Shown: positions 23,708 to 35,644, numbered from the stretch's first letter. The stretch: DNA of 64,000 bases from Zygnema cylindricum (GCA_037447655.1 JBBHKE010002976.1:1-64000), one strand, 5' to 3'. Translations and numbers: made by a program. The notes: generated from the letters alone by a model not told the origin.

Positions 23708-26446
23708 ATGGCCGCTTTAGGTAAAATAGCTCTTGGACACCTGCGTCTCTCTTCTTCGTCTTTTTCCTCCTTTAGAGATTCTCCAAAAGTCGGAGAACCG
23801 AGTCAACGTTCGAAGAAAATTGCTTTTTCCTCTCATACTGGAAAAAGTGAAAAGATAGTAGTTTCTGAACTGCAGAGAGGAGTAGGAATCGGCAGCTTAA
23901 TGGAAAGAAGGGAGAGAAGGGAGGGACGTGGCATGGAGATGATGATGTCAGGAGTTGCTGGAAACGGTGTAGCAGTAACTGATGACGTGGCAACTACTTT
24001 CTCAGGAGGTATGCTACAGGGTAATATAACTCTATATAGGTATGTTACAGATAACTGTACGTACTCGAAATCTGGTTATACTGGCCAGTAATTACCGCGA
24101 TTGTACAAAAATAATAGTTTTTTTTTTTCCTTCGTACAGTTTTCTGGACGAATATTTTGACTACTGCGCCAGTTACACCAGTTACCACAGGGCTCATGTA
24201 CTTCTCCTTTTCCCGCATTATTCCCCTAATACTACCCTATTATACCCCTATTATTCCCTTTTATTATCCTATTGTTCCTCTATTTTTTCCTTATCAGAAT
24301 CGCTTGGTGAAGTGCTACAAGACGGTATAATAAAATAAAATATATAATTAAAGAGTAAAATCAAATAAAATGGAACCAACAAACTACACTGCACACCGCT
24401 ATTAGTTCTCTGTGAATCGTTATTAGAGTGAAGAAGTCATTAGTGTGGGATTTACAGCTTTAGATTAGTGTTATTAATCATAGTTCAGTTTCGAGTGAGG
24501 TGGCTGTTTTTGACCTGTTTAAATAATTAGCGTTAAGAGAAAAACAGTTTGTGTCATTAACACTATTTTGTGGCCAGCGGACAAAAAATGGGTACGGTTT
24601 GTTAATACATAAAAAGTGATATTGAGCTCAAGGTGGTTAAATGTGCTTGCCTTGGCCGTAAAATCTTAAAATAGTGTTACCATAATCTTTTTGTGTAATA
24701 CTAATTATTCCCTTGCACTAATAGCGACGGGCAGTGTAGAATTTTAGGAATTTTTTTATTTTCACTTCAGGTACAAGAACTGTTTTTCATTTGCTATGTG
24801 AAGTTTCGTTTAGGGGTTGGATCTGAAAAAAGGATGGTCTGATTTATTTTCCTTGAATTTGATGACTGTAAGTTACGGATGTTGTCTAAAGAGGTAAATT
24901 ATGAAGCAATTGGAGTTTAAATGCTATTCCGTTTTTTTTTTCGTTTTTTTTGGAATCTATTAATACTTTAGTTTGCTGTAAAAAGATTTGCTGCTCATCG
25001 GTATAAGAGCTTTTCCCTCTAATTGGAGTAGATCATAAGTTAGTGTTAATAACAGTAGTTAGTTTAAGTGGCGCACAACGAGCCACCTAGCAAATTCTAA
25101 TTTAGTTAACGCTAATAATTTGCTAACTCTAATATCGATGGGCGGTGTAAATTATGAAGCAATTCGAGTTTTAATGCTTTTCTGCCTCATTAATTTTTTT
25201 TTTGTTATGGACTTTTATTTGGTTTTCGCTTTTGTCTTGGAGCTTATTATTTCTTTGTTTTGGACCTTGGTAATGATTTTTGTTTTTGTTTACTTGATAA
25301 TGATTTTCTTGTTTTGGTTTCGGGGCTTATTATTTCTTTGTTTTGGAACTTTATGTTGATTTTTTTTGGACTTTATTGTTTCCTTATTTTGGGACTTCAA
25401 AATGATTTTTGTTTTGTTTCGGAGCTTATTATTTCTTTGTTTATTTTTGTTTTGTTTCGGAGCTTATTGTTTCTTTCTTTGGGACTCGATAATGATTTTT
25501 GTTGTGTTCTGGGGCTTGTTAATTCTTTGTTTATTTTTGTTTTGTTTCGGAGCGTATTATTTCTTTCTTTGGGACTTGATAATGTTTTTTTTTTGTTCTG
25601 GAGCTTATTATTTCTTTGTTTGGGAACACCAGAGCGGGTTGCCACTGTGGTGAGGAAGACAAAGGAGACCGATGTGACAGTGACGATTGGTTTGGATGGC
25701 ACCGGTATTTGCAAGTGTGACACAGGCATCCCTTTCCTTGACCACATGATGGATGTAAGTTTTTCATGTTCAAGTTATTTTTGTTTTCCATTCTTTCGTT
25801 TACTTTCCCGCATAATAGACTCAAGTTTTTCATGTTTAATTCTTTATTTTTTTTCTATTTTTTACGCTACTTTACTTTAGTTTATCACATGTAGATGTAA
25901 GTTTTCATGTTTAAATCTTACATATTTTCCGCTCTTTACTTTACTTTACCACATGATACATATAAGTTATTTATGTTCAAACTTTGTTTATGTTCCTTTC
26001 TTTCCTTGGATAGGCGTAAGTTTTTCCTGCTCATATAATTTCCTTGTTCAAAGCTTATTTTTTTTCCATTCTTTACTTTAGTTTTGAAGGACAAAAACTG
26101 CCTTTTCGGTTTTGGCTCAAAAATTGTTGCTTTGTGAAAGGTTTTTACAGCGTGGTCGTTCAATGCTTCTTCAAGTTTCTTATTTTTAAACAGTGGAGAT
26201 TTAGTATATTTCTTCAACTCACATGTTCAGTATGCTAATGTTTACGGAACTCCCATCTTGTGGATTAGGATGTAGATGTTTTCTCACTTTTCTTCAATTT
26301 TCTAAGTTGTTTTTCTTTCGTTTTTTTAATGATATTGGCAGCAATTGGCTTCTCACGGTCTTTTCGATGTTGCTATCAGTGCAAAGGGAGACATTCACAT
26401 AGATGACCATCACACTAATGAGGATATTGCCCTTGCTTTGGGAACG
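23708..26446 (+). CDS. Imidazoleglycerol-phosphate dehydratase, N-terminal three exons only (partial)
   Basis: This enzyme performs the sixth step of histidine synthesis, dehydrating imidazoleglycerol phosphate to imidazoleacetol phosphate with Mn. Exons: 23708-24008, 25633-25754, 26342-26446; all introns GT-AG with phases fitting (1, then 0), giving 176 codons. Exon 1 encodes a poorly conserved Ser/Arg-rich leader ([20 protein letters not shown] start), as expected of a plastid or mitochondrial transit peptide. Exon 2 has [18 protein letters not shown] and [10 protein letters not shown]; exon 3 has [10 protein letters not shown] and [16 protein letters not shown], the first metal-binding motif. 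The second half (RFG region and the SHHxxEAxFK motif) is not seen downstream. GCTTTCAAG at about 26777 may be the start of the next exon (AFK) but does not continue in the family pattern. A transposon follows at 26860. The gene may be truncated or may have a very long intron. Confidence 0.85.
24387..24736. mobile_element. CACCG-family element (350 bp) in dehydratase intron 1
   Basis: TA flanks at 24385-24386 and 24737-24738. Ends CACTGCACACCGCTATTAG and ACTAATAGCGACGGGCAGTG are inverted and diverged. Interior contains several GTGTTA and AACACTA words typical of these elements. No coding frame. Confidence 0.65.
25030..25149. mobile_element. Truncated CACCG-family element in dehydratase intron 1
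   Basis: Only the right end is clear (CTCTAATATCGATGGGCGGTG, followed by TA). The preceding GTTAATAACAGTAGTTAG and GTTAACGCTAATAATTTG stretches resemble the interiors of the copies at 8364-8562 and 24387-24736. No left terminus is found. Confidence 0.5.
25190..25632 (+). repeat. Degenerate tandem repeat at the end of dehydratase intron 1
   Basis: The stretch is built from units such as GATTTTTGTTTTGTTTCGG, AGCTTATTATTTCTTTG and TTGGGACT, repeated about ten times with a period near 40-60 bp, and it runs up to the exon-2 acceptor at 25631-25632. It yields long Phe/Leu/Cys-rich frames that are not genes. Confidence 0.65.
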
Positions 26447-26859
26447 GTGAGACTTTCAAACTGGATTGGCCTAAAATCAAAACAGATTTATAAACTGATT
26501 AGTTGATTGCTGGTATTGTTTCCTCACTAAACTTTTAGTACTCGGTTTGCTAAACATGTCTTGTTATGCTTCTTTTTTCTGTTTTTTTTTTATGGTATTT
26601 TATTGTCCCAACATTGGTTTCTGATTAGACAATTGAGTGTTGGTATTTTCTGAGCTCAGTACTTTGTTGGAGTTTTTAATACAAACAAAAAGTGTATAAT
26701 AAATCAAATGCATTAGAGTTTTACATTATCAGAAATGATTATTTGCATCATTTTTTTTCTTTTTTCCCTTGATAAGGCTTTCAAGTATCTCAAAGTTGTT
26801 GTTCTTGTTGAGGATTTTGCTACCCTTTGTGGTAAATGTTCGACTTTCTTAATCAACTA

Positions 26860-27404
26860 CACCGTCAATCGCTATTAGAGTATATAACGCCAATTCGGTG
26901 CCCTTTTTTCAAAAGAAAAAACCCGAAATACAATCCATAATTCTATTTTTTCCATTATTCTAATTAGGTTTTTTTCTAATTAGCGTTAATAAAGAATGTA
27001 CACTGCGATGGAAATAGTATGGCGTACGGACATGGTATCTCCATACGAAATAGTACTTTTTGAATTACAAATGCATAAAAAGATACTTAACATTATTGCG
27101 CACACGTGTGAATGTGCACTGGAAGAAAGAGACGCAAACTCGTCGACAAAAATCACGTTCTCATATATTCGTCCTTCGACCTTGTGAACGGCGCGACGGC
27201 GTACGAATTGTGATATTTTGTACGGTTACACATATTACTATAGACATCGAAAAGGCGGGTATCTATTATTCAGGACAACCCAAATTACAGTTACGGATTA
27301 ATTAGTATATATATTTAAAAAAAAAAAATTTCCCGATTAGTGTTAATAACACTAATATTTTTTTTACGCTATTTATTCCTTTACTCTAATAGCTATTGAT
27401 GGTG
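26860..27404. mobile_element. CACCG-family element F (545 bp) downstream of dehydratase exon 3
   Basis: TA flanks (26858-26859, 27405-27406); ends CACCGTCAATCGCTATTAG and CTAATAGCTATTGATGGTG. Size and layout resemble elements A1 and A2, but the interior is diverged. It lies where the rest of the dehydratase gene would be expected. Confidence 0.75.
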
Positions 27405-27406
27405 TA

Positions 27407-28384
27407 CCATCAAATCGCTAAGCAATTACTGATTCGACGAAATCGAGGAGCGCGGCAAATATCGACACGAACTCGAGTGGGAGTGTTGATTTTGGAGGAT
27501 CTCGGCCGACATTTTGTACGGATATTGGAGAGCTGATATTGTACCGACGGACGGATCGAATTGTACGGAATTTTGGGACGATTCTACAACAAATACTTCA
27601 TTGCGAAACTGACGCATTTATGGGCGTGGCCACCGACGACACAATTTGTACACTTTGGCGTCTAGCTATTGGACCAGATAGTGCACGCATTATCATTGAA
27701 TATGAGTGCACATGTATAAGTAGTGAGCACAAGCATAAGAAGAGTTCATCTCTCATAGAACAAGCTTTTACAACAATTTGGTATACAATGATGTTTAACA
27801 TTATTAACATACAAACACATTGTGTAGATATCACATATCATAGAGATTAGACATTCAATCTTAGGAGGAGAATCCTACTTTATTTAGATACAGAAATGCC
27901 CTTGAGACAATTGTACTTCCTACTTCTATAATCCCATTCAAAGCTGCTTAAACATGCCTCACTTCTATTGTCTACATCTATTCTTCTCCCATCTCTATAA
28001 ACTTTTGTGAGCCACATAACGACACCTCTTCCTAGTGTATATTCTAGGCTTATCTAACCTAACCCTCGGCCAAGGGCTAGGGTGAGAGCCTAAATTCGAT
28101 AACTCATGACGTAAATCATTTTTAAGGCAATTTTGTTGTACAACTAAACTTTAAAGTCATTGGAATTTGATTATTCTATAATTAAAATCTTCCTAACAAT
28201 GTTGAGTCAAAAAAATTTAAATGATGTCAAGTGGTCGATAGAAATAAATTCAGACAAGCTTTAAAATATTTTTTTGTCATTGAAACTTTTTTATAAGAAA
28301 GATAAGAAGAATTCATGAATAATATCAATTCATAAATCGTTTTACCCCACATCATAAGAGATTCTTTATATAACGAAAAAATAA
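27407..28384. other. Unassigned stretch, no supported gene
   Basis: Contains a 103-codon frame (27539-27850) without recognisable motif and an AT-rich stretch. 27838-28120 reads like untranslated or LTR-type sequence (CCCTCGGCCAAGGGCTAGGG is a small palindrome at about 28065-28084), but no partner copy is seen in the window. Confidence 0.35.
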
Positions 28385-28429
28385 GCGATTCACCTCAAAA
28401 GGTATGATTGTTTGTTATTTGTATTTTAG

Positions 28430-29258
28430 GAACATTTCCAACAACTTTCTACCCGGCGTCGTAAATGTTACTTGTGTCGAACAAATTTTGGTTGACATGT
28501 ACTCAATTGACATAAGTAACAACTATATTTTCGGTTATTTGGTAAATGAGAAGCAGACCAATCCTCAATATATCAAAGAAGAGAGTAACTACTTAAAAAA
28601 AAAAATACTAGTTATATTGTCTATCAAAAATCTTCAACTGAGTGCAAAAATTTATGCAATGCCTATCAAGTCGGAGGGAGTTGGGGCTTAAATGGTTTTG
28701 TACCCCAATTTCTAATTCTGCGGTCAAATGTGTCTGCAACAAAGGGTTTTCCAATCGCAGAAAAAAATTTACTCGTAAAGGTGAGAAAAAAGAAAACATT
28801 TTTTTTCCAAAACTTACTTTCTCCTTACTGATGTTAAGAGTTATCTGTCTAGGATGATGGAACGTAGGTTTTTTTTTTTTGAACAGGCTTCTATATTTTG
28901 TACTTTCAGTTAGTTGATTTACATTTTATTTGAAAAAATAATTTGAAAACCAAACAGCAACCAGATCTTCCACCAAAATGAGTGGTACCAATTTGAGGTT
29001 TTTCATGTGCCAATTTTCTTGTCTTTCCGTTGTACTTAACTAGCTTCACTCACATAACCCACGAATCTTTAAAATGATAAGGCCTAGCGACTTTCCTTCC
29101 ACATTTCCTTGTTTCCAAGAGCCATAGAGAGTTCCTCAGGTTAGGGTATCAGTAGAAAAAAATATTCTTACTCATTTGAATAAAATTTTTATACAGCAAC
29201 TTTGCCTCTACCAAAGGCGTCCAGGAAACGTCCACCTCCTCCCAAGTTTGGCCGTTAA
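28430..29258 (+). pseudogene. Decayed copy of the 3' end of a leucine-rich-repeat gene
   Basis: The sequence parallels the minus-strand gene at 59531-60427. It has an acceptor at 28428-28429, then NISNNFLPGVVNVTCVEQ and IDISNNYIFGYLVNEKQTN, then a Lys-rich stretch where frameshifts and a TAA (28689-28691) break the cysteine-rich part (the AKIYAMPIKSEGVGA frame replaces ECKNFCNAYQVGGSCG). A clear donor follows (AAAG|GTGAGA at 28781), and a last exon 29197-29258 encodes KRPPPPKFGR and stop in the phase expected. Splice sites survive but the reading frame does not, so it is probably a pseudogene. Similarity begins near 28385 and ends soon after the stop codon. Confidence 0.75.
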
Positions 29259-29474
29259 AAAACGACGTAAGGTTCAATGTGGAGAATCAGCCATCCGCAG
29301 ATTTGTTAATGTTTTGGCGCGCGTGGCCCATTTTGATTTTGAGTACAATTTCGCGATTTGCATAGAAGTACCTTTGTTTTGTCTAATGTACGACGATTTT
29401 GTAAAATACAGCACCCAACGAGTTCATAGAATATTTGTTGTGTCATGGTTCAGTTTGTTGTGTCTGTGTTTGAT

Positions 29475-30017
29475 AGTGTTATGTATCAAGAAAAACATTA
29501 TAGCGATAACACCGATACCGATAGTTATCGGTTATCGAACGGTCAGAGGTCCCAATATATCTGTACTTTCTATACTTTCTAATTGGAGTACTGTACTTTC
29601 TGTCTGGATTACTTTTTATCCGGTACACTGAACGACAAATTTACGGGAAATGTACGGTTTTTTACGGGAAATGTACGGACTATGACGAAAAAATACGTTG
29701 CATTTTGTAGTAGTTTTTGGCCGGTTAACTTAACAAAAATTTTACGGGAAGATACAACATTGTACCCACAAACTGATGATCATGGAACGGGAAAACGACG
29801 ACGGACACAAAGTACAACTAACGCAAAATAACATTTTGCGAGCCGCCGAAATCGAACGAACGACTTTCAGTGAGAAAATACGAGCGGACGGCCACATGAG
29901 CACCGACATCCCGTAATGGCTCTTTTGGCGGCTTATGCCAAAAACGCCAAAGAATTGACACGTGGCAGGTTTCTAGTGGATCTCAAGGAAGAAAGGGACA
30001 AAGCCATGGCGTCGAAT
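29475..30017. mobile_element. Left part of a split hAT-like element
   Basis: Starts AGTGTTATGTATCAAG and then follows the element at 19099-20020 (AACACCGATACCGATAG, GTTATCGAACGGTCAGAGG) up to GCCATGGCGTCG. Sequence from there on is foreign until 46488, where the same element resumes at GGATATGAAAGGTACATCG. Confidence 0.8.
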
Positions 30018-30303
30018 TGTCGAGCGTGCTTGATGATAAGAGAGGAAGGGTCCATGATCCACAGAGTTGTCCAAAGGGAGATCTACAAAGAATCCCACAT
30101 GCTAATGCTTCATTAGGAAATGATCATGCCCTCTTCTGCCCCAATCCTTCTCGGTGATATGAATGCAAAAGTAGGGAAGCAAGAGACATGCCAAATGGAT
30201 GGATGCGGGAGAAAGCGAAGGGAAAACATAAAAAAAAGAAGATACCCCCTCTCTTTCCCCCTTTCCCCATGAGGTCAGAGGGAAAGGGGTGGGCTATGAT
30301 TCT
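30018..30303. repeat. Gypsy module B, copy 1
   Basis: About 285 bp matching 32426-32707. Starts TGTCGAGCGTGCTTGATG and contains GGGTCCATGATCCACAGAG and a polypyrimidine-flanked CCCCATGAGGTCAGAGGG. Its far end (ATGATTCTA) corresponds to GGTATTTCA of copy 2. Confidence 0.75.
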
Positions 30304-30533
30304 AATGCTGCTCCACTTAAAGTCTAACAAAGATTCCATCAAAACCCACTGTTCTGGTCCAAAAGATTTTGGTTGCTCACGCCAGCTGAAACACTACCGA
30401 AGCTTGAAGAAAATGTCTACCAAAGAGGGAACAAAAGCACTTTCACAAAAAATAACGGAAAAATAAAAAAAGAATAGATTGTCTCAGAATTGACAATATC
30501 ACCTTGCCCTAGAAAAGATGAAGATAAAATTTA
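30304..30533. repeat. Partial Gypsy module A (230 bp)
   Basis: Matches the first 230 bp of module A at 31240-31470: CTCC(A/G)CTTAAAGTCTAAC, CCAAAAGATT, GAGGGAACAA and ACCTTGCCCTAGAAAAGAT occur in the same order. It then joins abruptly to the gag-start module at GGATGTGGAG. Confidence 0.75.
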
Positions 30534-31239
30534 GGATGTGGAGTTGGTTCCCTCCAATGTTGGTCTGGTCCATAATGAGAGGAACAACTTTTTGAAGAGC
30601 TACTCAACATTTCTATTACCCCTCTTACCGGCCTGACTACCCAGGCTCGATCGGTGTGGGCTATTCTCTGAAAAATTTCTTTCTTCACCTTCAACTCATG
30701 AAGATCGTAAAGGGCCAGTAGCTCTTTCCGACCTTGTCTACGAGGATCTGCCAAAATCTCAGGTCTCTTGGGATCGTAGCCCGAGGAACCTTAGACCTAG
30801 TATGAAACCCAACTTCAAAGAAGTGTCCCGAAAATGGCTCCATATGGGCGAACCCTTTCCTTTCCTTGGCTTGGGCCCTGGCGGCCGCGGGCAACAATGG
30901 GAACTGCTCAAGAGTTAGGCTAGGTAGAGGCTCGGTGGAGGTGCAGGAGAGGACGTTCCCACGGGTTCCTTAGCCAGAGAATTAAAAGCAGATGCTATCG
31001 CGACGGATTCCTCGGACATCTGAGTTTCGAGTTCCGATGCTAGTACTTTTGGTCTATCATACTCTCCTGATCCGTAAACCGAAACCCCTTTTTCCCGAAC
31101 CTCACTTGTTCTCATGAAGTAATGAATGCCCAAAACGGAGGCCTAAATTGCAGCCCTAACTCCTCCAAAGAAGATGTGGTTCTCGAACTAAAGCTCCTAT
31201 CACCTCTAGGTCAAAGGAGCCAGGTTGCTGTTTTAGTAT
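30534..31239 (-). pseudogene. Gypsy gag start region, copy 1 (fragment)
   Basis: On the minus strand an open frame starts at 31133 (MGIHYFMRTSEVREKG) and, after frame changes, continues into a block containing RKELLALYDLHELKVKK. The same order occurs at 45302-44569, where it continues on into the long gag region. Here it breaks at 30534. It lies directly after module A in the minus-strand sense, as a gag start after a 5' LTR would. Confidence 0.6.
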
Positions 31240-32423
31240 TGTGACACTCCGCTAAAAGACTAACAAAGATTCCCTCAAAACTCACTATTCTAGTCCAAAA
31301 GATTGTGGTAGCTCACCTTGGCTGAAACGCAACTGAAGCCCAAATAAAAGGTCTAACAAAGAGGGAACAAGGCACTTTCACGCATAACAACGGAAAAATA
31401 AAAGAACAATAGGCAATCTCAGATTCAACAATATCACCTTGCCCTAGAAAAGATAAAGATAAAATTAAGAATGATACGAAGCGAGCTCAACATACCCCAA
31501 ACGCAATGCTGACAACAAGAGGAGACGAATTCTCTCTCGCAGACACCGGAACGGATAAAGTCCTCCTTAACTCCGCGGTATCCGCAACCTGGAACCGTCA
31601 AGACCCATCTCGGTATCAAATGACCACAAGTCCCAAATCGCCCAAAAAGTAAAGATAGTGCCAATTACCCAACCGTACTACGATTTCCACAAAGGACAAA
31701 TGCAAACCAAGATGGCAGTAGGGTTGCAATCAAATAACAAATAAAAGGTTTCCAAAAGAATTTTGCTCAAATTTTCTAAGGTTTTTCTCAAAAGACACAG
31801 TATTGAAACATCAACCTGACTCTTTCGGCCCAAGTGCCTTATACAAGAGAGTTGTCCAGTTTCAGATCCAAAAGGTCAACCCATTGCAAGGAGCCAATGA
31901 GCGGAGAGCAAGTGTTATAGAATTGACATAGGACAAATAAGGCCATACCACATTTAAGGCAAAAAGTTATACTTCTTTCTCCGCTTAAATCCGGAACTAA
32001 GAGTCCAAAATGGATCCACTAATCTATTTAAAGTACTTAGGTGGCACTAAAACGCCAAACCTGGACCTAAGGTAATTTTTGAAACGGAAGCCGGTTGGAC
32101 CTAAACTAAAGTCCGATTGATGTCTAACAGAATAATCTAGATTGCAATTCCAAAAGTTACGTGCAAATCTACAATGTACCCTCCGCTAGGTGTGTGGGAA
32201 ACTGCTTCCAGGTGGCGAAACTGCAATTTTGGGAGCAAAATAACTTGGTAGTCTGTCCTCTATTAGGCGTATACCCAATTGCGTCGTGCTTTGTGTGAAA
32301 AATAGAGAAAACCGGTCCGGTATGTTGCGCCTCAATATCTGAATGCTGATGACCGTATGGGAAAAAGAGGTTTTGGCAATCCAAGATATATGTGGGTGTG
32401 CCGATATGCACACAAGATTGACA
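31240..32423. repeat. Gypsy module A (LTR-like, about 1.18 kb), copy 1
   Basis: Begins TGTGACACTCCGC and ends GCACACAAGATTGACA, so it has TG...CA ends. It matches 45303-46487 throughout. It is followed by two bases (AC) and then TGTCGAGC of module B, giving the junction GACA-AC-TGTC. Confidence 0.75.
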
Positions 32424-32425
32424 AC

Positions 32426-32707
32426 TGTCGAGCGTGCGTGATGATAAGAGAGGAAGGGTCCATGATCCACAGAGTTGTCCAAAGGGAGACCTGCAAAGAA
32501 TCCCAAATGCGAATGCTTCTTTGGGAAATGGTCATGCCCCTTTCTGCCTCAATTCCTTCAGTGACATGAATGCAAACTTAGGGAAGGAAAAGACAATCAA
32601 AATGGATGGATGCGGGAGAAAAGGAAGGGAAAAGAAAAAAAAAAGATACCCTCTCTCTTTTCCATTTCCCCATGAGGTCAGAGGGAAAAGGGTGGGCTGG
32701 TATTTCA
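32426..32707. repeat. Gypsy module B (282 bp), copy 2
   Basis: Matches 30018-30303. In the minus-strand sense it starts TGAAATACCAGCCC right after a purine run (AGGGGGGAAT), as a 3' LTR follows a polypurine tract, and ends CTCGACA. One reading is that B and A together form a 1.47 kb LTR (31240-32707). Confidence 0.7.
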
Positions 32708-34690
32708 ATTCCCCCCTGTTTTAGTCTTTGGGACAAAGAAAATAAACAAGTTACCCGCCCAATTTGCAATTCCCGCAGAACCAAAGGATAGAGGGTTGAG
32801 GACGAGGGTCCCAAGAGGATGGAAGGCAAGATTGATGCCAACACTTGTCGCATCGATCACAGACCAGTATAGGGGCCGACTAAGATGACATGAGGCAGGC
32901 AGAGGAACATCAAGGTGGGTCGGCAATATAAGAAAGGTGGAAATTCGGCTGGTCTCATTGATCTGATTCTCCTTGATTTTTGGACCATCTTTCCCTTCCA
33001 TTGTCAAAACACCCTTATTGAAAACCTCTACCACCTTTAGAATCACCCATCCTGCTGAAAAATTTAGAGTGTCCTTCTTTCGTTGCATCCTGTAAACGAA
33101 ATACGCGGGCATAAATTGTCGTTGCCGTGGGACAAAATTCCCGCTCTGGTATTACGAATACCAGAGTTGATCCAGGTGCTCGGCTGCGTGTAAGTTCCCC
33201 ATGGCGAAAGGCATTTCGTAGTGGAATACCTTTGCCCTGTCGGCAATCAATTTCGCGATCGTTCCCTTATTATCGATTTTCGAAAAGACCACTGCTAGGG
33301 CTCAGGCATCACCGGGCATGATGGGATGTCATCCAAACGAGATGAAGTAAGGAATATAGGTATGGAGGGAAGCTTGCCGACTGAATGTGTACCCCATGGC
33401 AATTGAAGGCACCCTATTGTCCCACTCTCCTAAATCCTCTTCGACAACATATTTTCGCAATAACCAATTCAACAACTCTACGCACTTTTCGGCCCAACCG
33501 TCGGCTTGCGGGTGATCTCAGCTAGTCAGTCGGTGGTCGATAAGGCAGAATTCCAACAAGTTGGAGAATGACCCCACAAATTTGGAGCCCTGGTAGGTCA
33601 AGACTTCGGTTGGTGCCCTAAATTAGGATAGCACTCTTTGCAAGAATGCGCATGCAATTGCTTTGGACTCCTTCCGGGGTAAGACCACCAATTCTATCCA
33701 TTTGGAAAAATGCTCTATTATTACGAATACAAAGCGGTTCCCCCCTCTTAATAGTGGGTAGAGGACCCAACAGATTGAGAGACCACCGATAAATTATTGC
33801 CTTGATGTGAATGGAATGAAGTTGTGTACCTCATTTTTTGTCAAAAGCGGCTTTCACTCGGTCACAGAAAGGATATTTTTGCACAATCTGGTTGACTAGG
33901 GTCTGCAACCCGTGCCCCCAGTACGATCCGGTGACTAGGGAGGTAGTCGGTTTCTGCCCAAAATAGCCACATTGATAGTGGAGGTGAAAAATAAGAGTTT
34001 CATGGTCGGCCGGGGGAGGAAACACTTTCATAGTCCCATCTGCGCACTTTCGGATAAGGTTACCCTTTTCCCACTCGTACGTTGACATTCAAGTTTGAAC
34101 ACCGAATAGTTGAGCTCTACACAAATGGGGAAAAGGAGAACCTTGTTGGATGGACTGAAGGGAATCGTGGTCGTTCCAAATATCCTTACGCCTGGCCCCT
34201 ATCGGCGCCTGCCCCTCCACATTTGCAGAGAAAGTTGTCGTTTCCACCCTGATTGCGGAAGCCAAATAAAAGGAGAAGAGGCCCGAATAAGTCCCAAACT
34301 GATTTCGTGGTCCTCGTTGTGACGGGCCCCTGTAGAATCTCGCGTGGAAGGTCACGATTTCTGCTAAGTCCGTCGCCGTTCCCATATATTTCTCCGAGCC
34401 GGTGAGTTATGCTAAAATTATATTCCTGCAATATTAAAACCTATCTAGCCAGCTTACCGGTGAGCTTATTCTTCTCCGTTATCCACTTGAGAGGCTGGTG
34501 ATCGTAATCAAAGTGAAGTGAACACCGTACAGATATATGGTCGAAAATGTTAGATTGCCCAAATAGCTGCGAGTAACTCCCCGTGATAGCTGTTGTGATT
34601 CCCTTCCGCTCGATTATTGCTTCTGTTGGCGTAAACCACCACATATTCGGCCCAAGCATCATAACCGCTCCCAATCTAAACCTGCAAAAG
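32708..34690 (-). pseudogene. Gypsy pol fragment: RNase H and integrase
   Basis: Minus-strand frames in order: RNase H end with DHQPLKWITEKNKLTGKLAR (34674-34441); a THRLGEIYGNGDGLSRN block (34431 downward), the usual tail of Ty3-type RNase H; an H-H-C-C zinc-binding domain with HYQCGYFGQKPTTSLV and KYPFCDRVKA (about 34010-33840); an integrase core-like stretch at about 33790-33400; and a C-terminal piece ending near 32708. Frames shift between the blocks and stops interrupt the core. No reverse-transcriptase finger/palm block (YxDD) is seen upstream, where unrelated DNA begins. Non-functional. Confidence 0.8.
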
Positions 34691-35640
34691 TCACTGTAAA
34701 GTAAGAAAGGCCTTTGTTTATATTAATATTCAATTCTTAATTTAGACTCTATAGTAAAGAGAGGGAGAGAGTCACCATAGGTGCCGCCATAGTCAGAAAG
34801 AAACATAGTCAGAAAGAAACAGGCAGGCAATCAGACAGATTGATAGATTTCCAAAATGTTGCCTTTAGCACGATTTGAACTTGGGTCTACGAAGTACTAT
34901 GTAGACATACGCCTTATCAACTTGGGCGTTAACGAAACGATACACATATGTGGTTTGGTATTTAATTAAAGTGTTATTGAAACGTCACTTTGACTTAAAC
35001 AGACCAAAATTGACAAAACGACATCTATAGTCAAACGCCGCTTGCGGACGTGAATCTAACCGTGTAAAATATATATGATTGGATGACCTTCGTTTCCCCC
35101 GCCAAACCCGAGTGAATATTCGGTGGCTTCCGAAAATCGCGGCGCGCTTTGCCACGTGGCGAAACATCATTGGACGCCAGGAAAGATAGAAGGAGGAATG
35201 ATGGCTCCCAAGTTGACAAGTGTCAACCAGAAGGCCATGTTTTACAATGGCCGTACAAGAAGTACAATCGGCCACTGTACCTTCTTGTACTATACACTCT
35301 TTTGATTGGCCTACGGTAGAGTATTAGGTAGTTATGAGTAGGATTTAAGGGACTTAAAGTATTTGAGGCGCCTCTCTCCAGGTGACCTTTTGTGTTTATA
35401 GGCCATCTTTGGCCATCCATAACTTACTGCTCAGGGGAGCAAATTCAGTGACTATTTTTGCGTTTGACTCAAGGGAGTCTTGCCCTCATAGAGGTGAGGG
35501 TGGTCAGAATATTTTTTTGCCTGGGCGGCACTTATCGATTGAGAAAGTGAAAGGGGCAAATGTTATCTTAGTGGCTTTACATAGGCTGCTAATTTTGTGG
35601 GTTAATGGAGACCATAAAATTTCAGGTTATGGGCCTACCC
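34691..35640. other. Unassigned segment inside the Gypsy block
   Basis: Holds a GTCAGAAAGAAAC direct repeat (about 34792-34822), a tRNA-like stretch (34858-34935) and AT-rich sequence. No coding region is supported. It replaces the reverse-transcriptase part of the Gypsy element and may belong to the inserted Copia-type sequence that follows. Confidence 0.4.
34858..34935 (-). other. tRNA-like sequence (degenerate)
   Basis: On the minus strand GCCCAAGTTGATAAGGCG resembles a tRNA A box and D arm, and AAGTTCAAATCGTGC resembles a B box. The acceptor stem does not pair convincingly, so this is a tRNA pseudogene or SINE head at best. Confidence 0.3.
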
Positions 35641-35644
35641 TCTA

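Noticed and set aside
26777-26850. Exon 4 of the dehydratase starting AFK
   Set aside because: Only three residues fit; the following codons do not match the family and there is no good donor in phase.
27539-27850. 103-codon plus-strand frame after element F
   Set aside because: No motif or splice partner; it does not match the missing part of the dehydratase.
30188-30466. Plus-strand Lys-rich frames in module B
   Set aside because: They match the repeat rather than a protein family, and are not kept between the two module copies.
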